Under the pieces are notes generated by a model. The model saw nothing but the letters and a program-made list of their open reading frames with translations, did no database searches and had not been told where the DNA came from. A program made the translations under genes and the position numbers. Below, piece by piece: positions 34,043-45,665 of a stretch of DNA of 64,000 bases; positions within the stretch are counted from its first letter, which is position 1; each line of letters begins with the position of its first letter. The stretch is from Solirubrobacter deserti (GTDB lineage Bacteria > Actinomycetota > Thermoleophilia > Solirubrobacterales > Solirubrobacteraceae): contig NZ_QPKJ02000002.1 in NCBI RefSeq assembly GCF_003344625.1, positions 558,001 to 622,000 of the forward strand. The letters are read 5' to 3'.

Positions 34043-37000
34043 TGCTCAGCGTGAACGTGAGCGTCTTGCTGTAGCTGCCGGTGCGCAGGGGCTCGTCGGC
34101 GCCGACGTCCTGCGCGAACGTGAGCGTCTTGGCGCCGTTGCTGACCGGTCCGGTCCACGTGTGCAGCGGCGTGGGGGAGCTCGACCCGCCGACCGCCTTG
34201 CCGTCGATGCGCAGCGGCTGGGCGAGCGCGAACGAGCCGTTCACGAGCCGGCCCGTGGCCGTCGCGCTCGGGTCGTGCACGCTGAGCGCGGCCTCGCCGG
34301 CGGTGGACGTCACGGTCGCGCGCGCCTCGCCGTCGTACGTGCGCGGGACGCCGGGAACGAGCGCGCCCAGCGTCACGGGGCCGACGCTCAGCGCGAGTGT
34401 CGGGGGAACCGTCCCCGCCACGTCGCCGTTCACGCTCGTGGCGTTGCTCACCGCCGCCAGGAAGCGGTAGCTGCCCGAGCCGACCTCGTAGGTGGCGACG
34501 CCGTTCGCGGTGCCCTTGTGCACGACGCCGGGCTGCTCGGCCGCGGGCTTGCCGTTCTCGAACACGACCTGCCCGTCCGCGAGCGGCAGGCGCAGCTCGG
34601 CGCGCGTGTTCACCGGGACGTCGACGTCGATCGTCAGCCGGCCCGCGGCGTCCTTGGACCAGGCGGTCCGCGCGGGGCCGTACGCCGTCTTGACGGAGGA
34701 CGACGCGCTCCCCAGGTCGCCCGTGGACGGCGCGACCAGCAGCTTCTTGTAGCCCGGCTCGAGCGGGGCGAGGCCACCGACCTCGTCGTAGAGCCAGTCG
34801 CCGATCGACCCCAGCCCGAAGTGGTTGAACGAGTTCATCCCGAGGTCCTGCAGCGTGCCGTCCGGCTTGATCCCGTCCCAGCGCTCCCAGATCGTCGTGC
34901 CGCCGCGGCTGAGCATGTAGCCCCAGCTCGGGTAGGTGTCCTGCACGAGGAGCTCGTGCGCCAGATCGGCGCGGCCGCCGTCCTCGAGCACGTTGAGCAG
35001 GAACGGCGTGCCGAGGAAGCCGGTGCTCAGGTGGTTGCCGCGGTGCGCGACGTCGTCCGCCAGGCGGTCGAAGGCGCGCTGCTCGAGGTCATCCGGGACG
35101 AGCCCGAACTTCAGCGCCAGCACGTAGCTGGTCTGGCTGCCGGTGCCGACGGTGCCGTCCGCGCGCACCCAGCGGTTGGCGAAGGCGGACTTGATCTGGG
35201 CGTGCAGGCTCGCGTAGGAGGCGGCGTCGGCGTCCTCGCCGAGGATCGTCGCGGCCTGGCGGACCAGGTCGGTCGAGTAGGCGAAGAACGCGGTGGCGAT
35301 GAAGTCCTGCGCCGTGTTGTCGACGGCGAGCCAGTCGCCGTAGCCGCTGTTGGGCCGGATGAGGTTGGTCGAGTTGGCCCGCAGGTAGGCGATCCAGCGC
35401 TCCATCGCGTCGTAGTTCTCGCGCAGGACGCGGACATCGCCGTAGCGCTTGTAGAGCGCGAAGGGGACGACGGTGCCCGCGTCACCCCAACCGGCGACGC
35501 CCTCGCCGCAGCACGTCTTCGGCGCCACGTCGGGGAACGCGCCGTTGGCGGACTGGCTGTCGCGCAGGGTCTGCATCCACTGGCCGAGGTAGTGGCTCGC
35601 GTCGCCGTTGAACGTGCCGGTCGTGGCGAAGGCCTGGATGTCACCGGTCCAGCCCAGGCGCTCGTCGCGCTGGGAGGCGTCGGTGGGCACGGCCAGGAAG
35701 TTCGACCACTGGCCCCAGCGAATCGCGCTCTGGATCTGGTTGACGAGCGCGTTGGAGGAGGTGAAGGTGCCGAACTCGGGCAGGTCGGAGGTCACCACGC
35801 GGCCTTCCAGGCTGTCGACCGTGCCGCCCGTGACCTCCACGTAGCGGAAGCCGTGGTAGGTGAAGCGCGGCTCGTGAGTCTCCTGGCCGCCACCGCGCAG
35901 GGTGAACGTGTCCGTCTGCAGCGCGGAGCGCAGGTTGGCGGTGTGGACGGTGCCGTCGTCGTTGAGGATCTCGCCGAAGCGCAGCTTGAGCTGCGTGCCG
36001 GCGGCGCCGGTGGCCTTGACGCGCGCCCACCCGGCGAAGTTCTGGCCGAGGTCATAGACGGTGACGCCGGGCTTGGGCGTGGTGACCGTCTTGGGGACGA
36101 GCGTCTCGATGACGCGGATCGGCGGTGAGCGGTCCGGCTCGATCGTCATCGTCTCGTTGCGCAGGACGGCGTTGCGCCAGCCGCCGTCGAAGCCGGGCTG
36201 GTTCCAGTTCGCACGCTCGAGGCGTGCGTCGAACGTCTCGCCGTCGTAGATCGAGGAGGCGCGCAGGCCGCCCGTGCCGGTCTGCCAGCTGTCGTCGGTG
36301 ACGACGCGGGTGGTGGTGCCGTCGGCGTAGGTGATCTTCAGCTGGGCGATCAACGCAGGGTTGGTGCCCCACTTGCGCCCGCCCTGGAGGCGGCCGGCGT
36401 ACCAGCCCTCACCGAGGACGGCGCCGATCGCATTCTCACCCGGCTTGACGAGGCCGGTGACGTCGTAGGTCTGCGCGGGGACGCGCTTGGTGTACTCGGT
36501 CCAGCCCGGGGCGAGCACGCGGTCGCCGACCTTCTGGCCGTTGATGGACAGCTCATAGAGGCCGAGGGCGGAGACGTACAGGCGGGCCTGCGCGACGGTC
36601 TTGTCGGCGGTGAAGTCCTTGCGCAGGTACGGGCTCGGCTGGGAGGGGAGGGAGACGTTGCTGCCCCACGGTCCGGAGCCGTACGTGGCGAGCTCGCGCG
36701 CGGCCTGCCAGGCGGAGTCGTCGAAGCCGGGCTGCTCCCAGCCCGCAGGGGCGTTCGCGTTCGACTTCCAGCTGAGCGCCATCGTCTGGCCGCCGGCCTG
36801 CAGGCGGCCGATGAAGGCGCCCGGGGTGGCCGCTCCGCTGCCGTTGAGGCGGTTCTTGGCCTGAACGGCGATCGTGTTCGCGCCGGCCTTGAGCGGGACG
36901 TCCACGAGCTGCGCCTTCTGCCACGCGTTCTCGTCGGCGTCGCGGATGCTCTTGGTGTCGATCACGAGCGTGCCGTTGACGTAGACGGCGGCCTCGTCGT

Positions 37001-37580
37001 CGACGGTGAACAGGAAGCGGCCGCTGCTCGGCGCGGTGGCCAGGTCGACGGTGGCGCGCAGGTAGCGCGTCATCGCCGGCATGTTCTGCGTGCCGTCCTC
37101 GTGCCAGATCCAGCGGGCGCCGCTCAGGTTCAGGTCATCGCTCGGCGCGGCGATCCACTTCGCCGCGGACCAGTCCGCGTTGGTCAGCAGGGCGGTCTCG
37201 AGCGTCGCGGGCGCGCTGTAGTCGCTCGGGCGGCCCGCCTCGTCCCAGACGCGGACCTTCCAGCGGTACTGCGTGCCCGATTCCAGCGCGGGTCCGGCGT
37301 AGGGGACGTTCGCCGACGCGGGGGAGCGGACCTCGCCGCTGTCCCAGACGGTTTGGTCGCCCTGGGTGACGATCACCTGGTAGGCCGACTGGGAGCGGTT
37401 GCGGCCGTCACCGTTGAGCGTCCAGCCGAAGGCGGGGCGGGCGCTGGCGAGGCCGAGCGGGTCGGTGAGCCGGTCGGCGGTCAGCGCGCCGGGGGTGAGC
37501 GGAGCGGCCTGGGCGACGGCAGGTGGGACCGCGACGCAGGCAGCGGCGATCGCCGCGGCCGCGAGGACACGTTGCAGCAA
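34029..37580 (-). CDS. Secreted alpha-L-rhamnosidase (GH78) with extra C-terminal module
   Basis: 1183 residues from a TTG at 37580 that has AGGAGGA ten bases upstream; an upstream ATG at 37646 would lie on the predicted -35 box. Signal peptide LQRVLAAAAIAAACVAVPPA, then N-terminal beta-sandwich domains (TYDVTGLVKPGENAIGAVLG, SIYDGETFDAR, GQNFAGWARV), and the (alpha/alpha)6 catalytic barrel with QRDERLGWTGDIQAF and GWGDAG, the GH78 acidic residues. Typical GH78 enzymes are 900-1000 residues; the surplus is a C-terminal module of about 131 residues (34032-34425) homologous to the end of the secreted phosphatase at 13777-15546. It should release rhamnose from polymers outside the cell. A hexapeptide anchor or LPXTG is not seen. 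Confidence 0.9.
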   Translation of the reverse strand: MLQRVLAAAAIAAACVAVPPAVAQAAPLTPGALTADRLTDPLGLASARPAFGWTLNGDGRNRSQSAYQVIVTQGDQTVWDSGEVRSPASANVPYAGPALESGTQYRWKVRVWDEAGRPSDYSAPATLETALLTNADWSAAKWIAAPSDDLNLSGARWIWHEDGTQNMPAMTRYLRATVDLATAPSSGRFLFTVDDEAAVYVNGTLVIDTKSIRDADENAWQKAQLVDVPLKAGANTIAVQAKNRLNGSGAATPGAFIGRLQAGGQTMALSWKSNANAPAGWEQPGFDDSAWQAARELATYGSGPWGSNVSLPSQPSPYLRKDFTADKTVAQARLYVSALGLYELSINGQKVGDRVLAPGWTEYTKRVPAQTYDVTGLVKPGENAIGAVLGEGWYAGRLQGGRKWGTNPALIAQLKITYADGTTTRVVTDDSWQTGTGGLRASSIYDGETFDARLERANWNQPGFDGGWRNAVLRNETMTIEPDRSPPIRVIETLVPKTVTTPKPGVTVYDLGQNFAGWARVKATGAAGTQLKLRFGEILNDDGTVHTANLRSALQTDTFTLRGGGQETHEPRFTYHGFRYVEVTGGTVDSLEGRVVTSDLPEFGTFTSSNALVNQIQSAIRWGQWSNFLAVPTDASQRDERLGWTGDIQAFATTGTFNGDASHYLGQWMQTLRDSQSANGAFPDVAPKTCCGEGVAGWGDAGTVVPFALYKRYGDVRVLRENYDAMERWIAYLRANSTNLIRPNSGYGDWLAVDNTAQDFIATAFFAYSTDLVRQAATILGEDADAASYASLHAQIKSAFANRWVRADGTVGTGSQTSYVLALKFGLVPDDLEQRAFDRLADDVAHRGNHLSTGFLGTPFLLNVLEDGGRADLAHELLVQDTYPSWGYMLSRGGTTIWERWDGIKPDGTLQDLGMNSFNHFGLGSIGDWLYDEVGGLAPLEPGYKKLLVAPSTGDLGSASSSVKTAYGPARTAWSKDAAGRLTIDVDVPVNTRAELRLPLADGQVVFENGKPAAEQPGVVHKGTANGVATYEVGSGSYRFLAAVSNATSVNGDVAGTVPPTLALSVGPVTLGALVPGVPRTYDGEARATVTSTAGEAALSVHDPSATATGRLVNGSFALAQPLRIDGKAVGGSSSPTPLHTWTGPVSNGAKTLTFAQDVGADEPLRTGSYSKTLTFTLSTTAP

Positions 37581-37616
37581 CTTCGTTCTCTCCTCCTGGT
37601 TGACTGCTTGGGCGGA

Positions 37617-37646
37617 ACGGTACAAAACGATCACGACCGAACGCAA
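37617..37646 (-). promoter_or_regulatory. Promoter of the GH78 gene
   Basis: On the minus strand TTGCGT (37641-37646) and TACCGT (37617-37622) are spaced by 18 bases, about 37 bases before the TTG start. This supports the TTG rather than the upstream ATG as the real start. Confidence 0.5.
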
Positions 37647-37671
37647 CCGCTCTCGCTTCTATGGTCCGTGT

Positions 37672-38442
37672 GTGGACGTAGAAGCGCTGCTGGACTGGTA
37701 CGAGTGGGTGCGCCGGCCGTTGCCCTGGCGCGAGACGCGCGACCCGTACGCGCTGCTCGTGAGCGAGGTGATGCTCCAGCAGACGCAGGCGCTGCGGGTG
37801 GTGCCGTACTACGAGCGGTGGCTGTCCGCGTTTCCGACCGCGGCTTCGTTGGCCGCCGCTCCGACGCGGGACGTGCTCGCGCTGTGGTCGGGCCTCGGCT
37901 ACAACCGCCGGGCGCTGGCGCTGCAGCGCGCTGCCGTGTTCGTCTCCGAGCACGGCTGGCCCTCGGACCTCACCGAGCTGCCCGGCGTGGGGAAGTACAC
38001 GGCGGCTGCCGTCTCCTCGTTCGCCTGGGACCGGGACATGGCCGCCGTGGACACGAACGTGCGCCGCGTGATCACCCGGCGTGAAGGGCTCGACGTCGAC
38101 GTGGACGCGCGCGCCGACGCGCTGCTGCCGCGCGGGCGGGCGGCCGTGTTCAACCAGGCGATGATGGAGCTCGGGGCGACCGTCTGCCGCCCTCGGGTAC
38201 CCGACTGCGCGCGGTGCCCGGTCGAGCGTGGCTGCCTCCGGCTGGTGGTCGCGCCGGCCCGTCGCGTCAAGAAGGAGAAGTTCGAGGACACCGACCGCTG
38301 GGCGCGCGGGCGCGTCGTCGCCTCGCTCCTGGCCGGCGAGCCCTTCCCGCTGGACGGCGAGCGGTTGGAACGGGCCCTGGCGGGTCTCGAACGCGACGGC
38401 CTGATCGTCCGGGACTCGTCCGGTCGTCCACAACTGCCGTAG
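37672..38442 (+). CDS. mutY: A/G-specific adenine DNA glycosylase
   Basis: 256 residues from a GTG with TATGGT six bases upstream (leaderless pattern). PLPWRETRDPYALLVSEVML contains catalytic E32; the helix-hairpin-helix is LPGVGKYTAAAV and catalytic D127 is in AAVDTNVRRV. The 4Fe-4S cluster ligands are C172, C179, C182 and C188 (C-x6-C-x2-C-x5-C). It removes adenine opposite 8-oxoguanine. The C-terminal Nudix-like domain of E. coli MutY (350 residues), used for 8-oxoG recognition, is missing; only a short winged segment follows the cluster. Actinobacterial MutY proteins are often shorter than E. coli's but usually keep more of this region. Confidence 0.92.
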   Translation: MDVEALLDWYEWVRRPLPWRETRDPYALLVSEVMLQQTQALRVVPYYERWLSAFPTAASLAAAPTRDVLALWSGLGYNRRALALQRAAVFVSEHGWPSDLTELPGVGKYTAAAVSSFAWDRDMAAVDTNVRRVITRREGLDVDVDARADALLPRGRAAVFNQAMMELGATVCRPRVPDCARCPVERGCLRLVVAPARRVKKEKFEDTDRWARGRVVASLLAGEPFPLDGERLERALAGLERDGLIVRDSSGRPQLP

Positions 38443-38473
38443 GCCGCGGGTGTGCCTCCTATCCTGAGCGGTC

Positions 38474-39088
38474 GTGGATCGCGACCGGATCCTGCGCCGT
38501 GACTTCCCGACGGGTCGTCGCGGCTACGACCCAGCCGCCGTGGACGAGCACCTGCGCCGGGTGGCGGACGCCTTCGAGGCCAACGCGCCGCTTCCCGCGC
38601 CCTCGCTGGCCGCCTCCACCTCCGAGCAGGTCCGCGAGATCCTCGAGGCCGCCGAGCGCAGCGTCGCCCAGGTGCGCTCCGACGCCGCGCGCGAGGCTTC
38701 CGACCACGTCGCTCAGGTCCAGCAGGCCACGTCCGGCATGCTGGCCCAGCTCGACGCCCTCGAGTCCGAGCTCGGCCGCCTGCTCGAAGCGCTCCGCGCC
38801 TCCGGCGAACGCCTCACCGAGGGCCTCCAGCAGCTGCAGGCGGACGTCGCCGGCGCCGCGCCGCCGCCCGCCGAGGCGCCCGCTCCGCCCGCGGACTCCT
38901 CTTCCCCCGCCGACGCGGCCCCCGTCTCCGCGCTCCCCGCCGACGACGCCGGTGCGCGGCTGATCGCGCTCAACATGGCGCTCAGCGGCTCCTCGCGCGA
39001 AGAGACGGCCGCGTACCTGGCCGAGCACTTCGAGCTCACCGACGCCGAAGGCCTGCTCGACGACGTCTACGCGCGGGCCCAGAAATGA
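38474..39088 (+). CDS. DivIVA-domain coiled-coil protein
   Basis: 204 residues from GTG with TATCCT eight bases upstream. The N-terminus RRDFPTGRRGYDPAAVDEHL is the DivIVA/Wag31 membrane-binding signature, followed by a coiled coil (about 50-125: SVAQVRSDAAREASDHVAQV and onward), a Pro/Ala/Ser linker and a C-terminal helical segment (LNMALSGSSREETAAYLAEH) not found in Wag31. It is too divergent to be the main polar scaffold; a role in cell-envelope placement is inference. Its TGA overlaps the ATG of the carboxypeptidase. Confidence 0.8.
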   Translation: MDRDRILRRDFPTGRRGYDPAAVDEHLRRVADAFEANAPLPAPSLAASTSEQVREILEAAERSVAQVRSDAAREASDHVAQVQQATSGMLAQLDALESELGRLLEALRASGERLTEGLQQLQADVAGAAPPPAEAPAPPADSSSPADAAPVSALPADDAGARLIALNMALSGSSREETAAYLAEHFELTDAEGLLDDVYARAQK

Positions 39089-40617
39089 ACGAACTCGCCG
39101 AGTTGCACCGCCGCGCGCGGGAGATCGCGGACCTGAACGGGATCGGCGGTCTGCTGCTGTGGGACCAGAACACGATGATGCCGCCGGGCGGGGCGAGTGC
39201 GCGCGCCGATCAGTTCGAGGCGCTCGAGCGCATCCAGCACTCGCGGCTGACCGACCCGCAGCTCGGCCGCATCCTCGAGGAGCTCGCGCCCTGGGCCGCG
39301 TCCGAGGACCCCGACTCCGACGACGTCCGCCTGATCGCCACCCTCAAGCGCGACCACGAGAAGGCGGTCCGCGTGCCGACGGACCTCGCCGCCGAGATGT
39401 CCTCGGCCGCCGCGCACGCGCAGCAGGCCTGGCTGGAGGCCCGCGAGCGCAGCGACTTCGCCCGCTTCGCGCCCGCGCTCGAGCGCATCCTCGAGCTCCA
39501 ACAGCGCTACATCGCCTGTTTCGACGACACGGGCGAGTACGCGCACCCGTACGACATCCTGCTCGACGACTACGAGCCGGGCCTCACGACGGCCGAGATC
39601 CGCGACATCTTCGGCGTCCTGCAGCAGGAGCTCGTCCCGCTCGTCTCCGCGGCCGCCGCGGCGGGGGAGGACGGGCGCCTGTTCCCGGGCCAGTTCCCGG
39701 TCGAGCGCCAGAAGCCGTTCGCGGAGGAGCTGCTGCACGCCCTCGGGTACAACGCCGAGCACTGGCGGCTGGACCCGTCCGTGCACCCGTTCGCGCGCTC
39801 GATGGCGCACACGGACGTCCGGCTCACCACGCGCTGGGAGCCCGACGACCTCTCGATGGCGTTCTACTCCTGCCTGCACGAGTTCGGGCACGGGCTCTAC
39901 GAGGCGCAGATGTCGCCGTCCCACTACCGGACGACGCTCGCCGACGCTGCCGGGCTCGGCACCCACGAGTCCCAGAGTCGGCTGTGGGAGAACCTGGTCG
40001 GTCGCGGCAAGCCGTTCTGCGACTGGGTCCTGCCGGTGATGCAGCGCCACTTCGGCCATCCGTTCGACGCGTGGAACGCGGGCGAGCTCTACCGCGCCGT
40101 CAACCAGGTGCGGCTCTCGCTGATCCGCATCGAGGCGGACGAGACGACCTACAACCTCCACATCGCGCTGCGCTTCGAGCTCGAGCTGGCGATGGTCGAG
40201 GGGCGGCTCTCCGTCGCCGACCTCCCGGACGCGTGGGACGAGGCGACGCATCGGCTCCTGGGCCTTGAGACGCCGTCGATCCACGAGGGCGTTCTGCAGG
40301 ACATCCACTGGGGCGCGGGCATGATCGGCTACTTCCCGACGTACACGATCGGCAACTTGATGGCGGCCCAGCTGTGGCAGGGCCTGCGCGCGGAGCTGCC
40401 GGACGTCGATGATGCGATCGCCGCCGGCGACTTCGGGCCGCTGCGCGAGTGGCTGCGCGACAACATCCACCGGCACGGCCGCAAGTTCGACTCGCGCGAG
40501 CTGCTGCGGCGGGCAACCGGGGAGGACCTGCAGGTGGAGCCGTTCCTCGTCTACCTCGAGGACAAGCTGCTCGACGCCGGGTTGCTGACCGCTCCGGTGC
40601 GCGTTCCCCGCTCCTAG
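39085..40617 (+). CDS. M32 family zinc carboxypeptidase (carboxypeptidase Taq)
   Basis: 510 residues, standard for M32. The zinc site is HEFGH (H265-H269) with the downstream [20 protein letters not shown], the M32 HES/GTxxxQ-type motif, supplying the third ligand; [10 protein letters not shown] and [15 protein letters not shown] are also family segments. A cytoplasmic metallocarboxypeptidase of broad C-terminal specificity. Coupled by ATGA overlap to the DivIVA-type gene, an odd pairing with no obvious functional link. The stop codon lies one base before the SOS box of uvrA. Confidence 0.93.
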   Translation: MNELAELHRRAREIADLNGIGGLLLWDQNTMMPPGGASARADQFEALERIQHSRLTDPQLGRILEELAPWAASEDPDSDDVRLIATLKRDHEKAVRVPTDLAAEMSSAAAHAQQAWLEARERSDFARFAPALERILELQQRYIACFDDTGEYAHPYDILLDDYEPGLTTAEIRDIFGVLQQELVPLVSAAAAAGEDGRLFPGQFPVERQKPFAEELLHALGYNAEHWRLDPSVHPFARSMAHTDVRLTTRWEPDDLSMAFYSCLHEFGHGLYEAQMSPSHYRTTLADAAGLGTHESQSRLWENLVGRGKPFCDWVLPVMQRHFGHPFDAWNAGELYRAVNQVRLSLIRIEADETTYNLHIALRFELELAMVEGRLSVADLPDAWDEATHRLLGLETPSIHEGVLQDIHWGAGMIGYFPTYTIGNLMAAQLWQGLRAELPDVDDAIAAGDFGPLREWLRDNIHRHGRKFDSRELLRRATGEDLQVEPFLVYLEDKLLDAGLLTAPVRVPRS

Positions 40618-40631
40618 CGAACGTCTGTTCG
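40618..40631. promoter_or_regulatory. LexA/SOS box of uvrA
   Basis: CGAAC-GTCT-GTTCG is a perfect copy of the actinobacterial/Bacillus-type LexA operator (CGAAC-N4-GTTCG). It starts one base after the upstream stop codon, adjoins the presumed -35 region, and is followed by TAGACT (40655-40660) as -10 and the uvrA ATG at 40673. uvrA should therefore be damage-inducible. Confidence 0.85.
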
Positions 40632-40672
40632 AAAAGTCCGTCCGCCCGGGGCCTAGACTGAGAGGCGGTCTT

Positions 40673-43561
<2,889 letters not shown>

Positions 43562-43572
43562 ACCCGCACGCC

Positions 43573-43613
43573 ATCGGTCACTTGACCCCCTCTGCGGGGG
43601 TCAAGTGACCGAT
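43573..43613. terminator. Perfect 18-bp hairpin after uvrA
   Basis: Arms 43573-43590 and 43596-43613 are exact inverted repeats around a five-base loop (TCTGC). It sits between convergent uvrA and the MFS pump gene and can act for both. No T-run. The longest perfect stem I found in the window. Confidence 0.75.
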
Positions 43614-43649
43614 CGCGAGGCGGCGGCGGGGCGCCCGCCGTCTGGCGCG

Positions 43650-45080
43650 CTACACGGTCACCGCGACCGCCGGCTCTTCCACGGCCGCCTCGGCCGCAAC
43701 GGCCGGGCGGCGGCGCAGCACGACGACCGCCATCACCAGCGCGGCGGCCGCCAGGGCCGCAGCGAGCTCGAACGCGGCGCTGTAGCCCGCGACGAGCGAG
43801 GCCGGGTCCTCGCCACCGCCGGATTCGCGCGCCGCGACGCTGGCGAGGATCGCGATGCCGAACGCGCCGCCGACCTGCTGGGTCGTGTTGATCAGCCCGG
43901 AGGCGAGGCCCGAGTCCTGCGGTGCGACGCCGGCCATCGCGAGCGTCATCAGGGCCGGGATGACCAGGCCCGCGCCGACGCCCATCAGCAGCAGGGCCGG
44001 CAACACGTCGACCCAGTACTGCCCGTCGACGCCCGCCTGGCCGAGCAGGAACAGGCCGACGGCCATCAGCGCCAGCGCCGGGAGCAGCACGAGCCGCGCA
44101 CCGAAGCGCATGATCAGTCGTGCGGAGAAGCCGAGCGAGAGCACGCCGATCGCCAGCGAGATGGGAAGGAAGGAGACGCCCGTCGTGAACGCGTCGTAGC
44201 CGAGCACGCGCTGCAGGTACAGGACGGCGAGGAAGGACATGCCGAGCATGCCGGCCACCGCGACCATCTGGACGACGTTCGCGCCGACCACGTCGCGGGA
44301 CTTCAGGAGGCCGAGGCGCAGCAGCGGGCGCTCCGCCGTGGCCTGGCGAGCGACGAACAGGGCCAGCAGCGCGAAGGCGACGCCGCCGAGCAGCCACGAC
44401 TCCGCGTCGACGATCGTGTAAACGGCGAGCATCAGCGCCGCCGTCACCAGCACGGCGCCCGGGACGTCAGCGCCGGCGCGCAGCCCGAGCCCGGGCTCCC
44501 GCGCGAGCAGCGGCCGCGCCAGCACGAACGCGACCACGCCGATCGGCACGTTGACGAAGAAGATCCAGTGCCAGCTCAGCAACTGGGTCAGGACGCCGCC
44601 GAGCAGCAGGCCCAAGGAAGCGCCCGCGGAGCCGACGAACGAGAACACGGCGATCGCCTTGGCCTGCTCCCGCGGCGTCGGGAACATGGTCACGATCATG
44701 CCGAGGATCACGGCGGACGCCAGCGCGCCGCCCACGCCCTGCAGGAACCGGGCCGCGATCAACTGCCAGGCCTCGGCCGCGAACCCGCACAGCAGCGAGG
44801 CGAACGTGAACAGCGCGAGCCCGGCCAGGAACACCTGGCGCCGGCCGATGAGATCGCCCACCCGGCCGGCCAGCAGGAGCAGCCCGCCGAACGCGATCAG
44901 GTACGCGTTGATCACCCACGCCAGCCCGTCGGAGGACAGCGCGAGGTCCGTCTGGATCGACGGCAGCGCCACGTTCACGATCGTCGAGTCGAGGATGATC
45001 ATCAGAAACCCGACGCATAAGACGACAAGCGCGAACCAGCGGTTCTCAGGGGTCAACACGGCACGAGTTCGGTCTTTCAT
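43650..45080 (-). CDS. DHA2-family (EmrB/QacA, 14-helix) MFS drug efflux pump
   Basis: 476 residues with 14 predicted helices. Motif A is GRVGDLIGRRQVFLAGL; the N-terminal motif LDSTIVNVALPSI (motif D1 of the 14-helix group) is clear, and RFLQGVGGALASAVILGMI is motif B/C. It should export hydrophobic cations or antibiotics by proton antiport. The gene lies 42 bases after a MarR-type regulator on the same strand with its own operator-like repeats and a TACGGT hexamer seven bases before the ATG. Confidence 0.9.
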   Translation of the reverse strand: MKDRTRAVLTPENRWFALVVLCVGFLMIILDSTIVNVALPSIQTDLALSSDGLAWVINAYLIAFGGLLLLAGRVGDLIGRRQVFLAGLALFTFASLLCGFAAEAWQLIAARFLQGVGGALASAVILGMIVTMFPTPREQAKAIAVFSFVGSAGASLGLLLGGVLTQLLSWHWIFFVNVPIGVVAFVLARPLLAREPGLGLRAGADVPGAVLVTAALMLAVYTIVDAESWLLGGVAFALLALFVARQATAERPLLRLGLLKSRDVVGANVVQMVAVAGMLGMSFLAVLYLQRVLGYDAFTTGVSFLPISLAIGVLSLGFSARLIMRFGARLVLLPALALMAVGLFLLGQAGVDGQYWVDVLPALLLMGVGAGLVIPALMTLAMAGVAPQDSGLASGLINTTQQVGGAFGIAILASVAARESGGGEDPASLVAGYSAAFELAAALAAAALVMAVVVLRRRPAVAAEAAVEEPAVAVTV

Positions 45081-45095
45081 AGACCGAACCGTACC

Positions 45096-45120
45096 AGATG
45101 ATCTAGAAGTAGACGATCTA
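45096..45120. promoter_or_regulatory. Direct repeat AGAYGATCTA x2: candidate MarR operator
   Basis: AGATGATCTA (45096-45105) and AGACGATCTA (45111-45120) are 15 bases apart start to start, with TCTA-GAAG-TAGA dyad symmetry between them, in an AT-rich patch immediately upstream of the pump gene's -10. It is well placed for repression by the adjacent MarR protein. Confidence 0.6.
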
Positions 45121-45122
45121 AA

Positions 45123-45599
45123 TCAGGATGACCTGGGTCTCCGCACGGTCGCGGAGCACTCGGCCGGCTCGGCGAGCCGGCCGTTCATCAGGGTCTGCAG
45201 CGCGCCCACGAGCGCCTCCCGCTGATCCTCGGGCAGCGACCCGAGCACGTCGGCGTAGAGCGCGCTGACGATCTGCTCGCCGCGCTCGACGACCTCCTCA
45301 CCGGCCGGCGTGACGGCGATGATGCGTGCGCGCCGGTCCGTGGGGGAGGACCGGCGCTCGGCGAGCCCATCCTTCTCCAGCGCGTCCATCGTCACGACCA
45401 TCGTGGTCTTGTCGAGCGCGCAGAGATCGGCGAGCTCCTTCTGGGTGTACTCGCCCTTGCGCGCGTTGCCGAGGACGCAGTAGGCGCGCGGGGTGGCGTT
45501 GATCTGCTCCAGCGCCGCGGTCATCTCCGTCTGGAGCGCATGCGCGGCCCGGGAGAGCAGGAAGATCAGGTCAACGGGCGGGGCGGAGACGGCGGCCAC
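45123..45599 (-). CDS. MarR-family transcriptional regulator
   Basis: 158 residues from a GTG at 45599 with TATCGT seven bases upstream; the frame continues to an ATG at 45665 but that would abut another gene's stop and leave no promoter. Helix 1 is VDLIFLLSRAAHALQTEM; the winged helix is YTQKELADLCALDKTTMVVT with MDALEKDGLAERRSSPTDRR as recognition helix and wing. MarR proteins of this layout repress neighbouring efflux pumps and are released by phenolic or lipophilic drugs. Confidence 0.87.
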   Translation of the reverse strand: MAAVSAPPVDLIFLLSRAAHALQTEMTAALEQINATPRAYCVLGNARKGEYTQKELADLCALDKTTMVVTMDALEKDGLAERRSSPTDRRARIIAVTPAGEEVVERGEQIVSALYADVLGSLPEDQREALVGALQTLMNGRLAEPAECSATVRRPRSS

Positions 45600-45665
45600 G
45601 TGCCCAACGATACCAAGAACGGTCCGCGACGAGATCATCTCGCCGCGGACCGATCCGCCGTTCAA

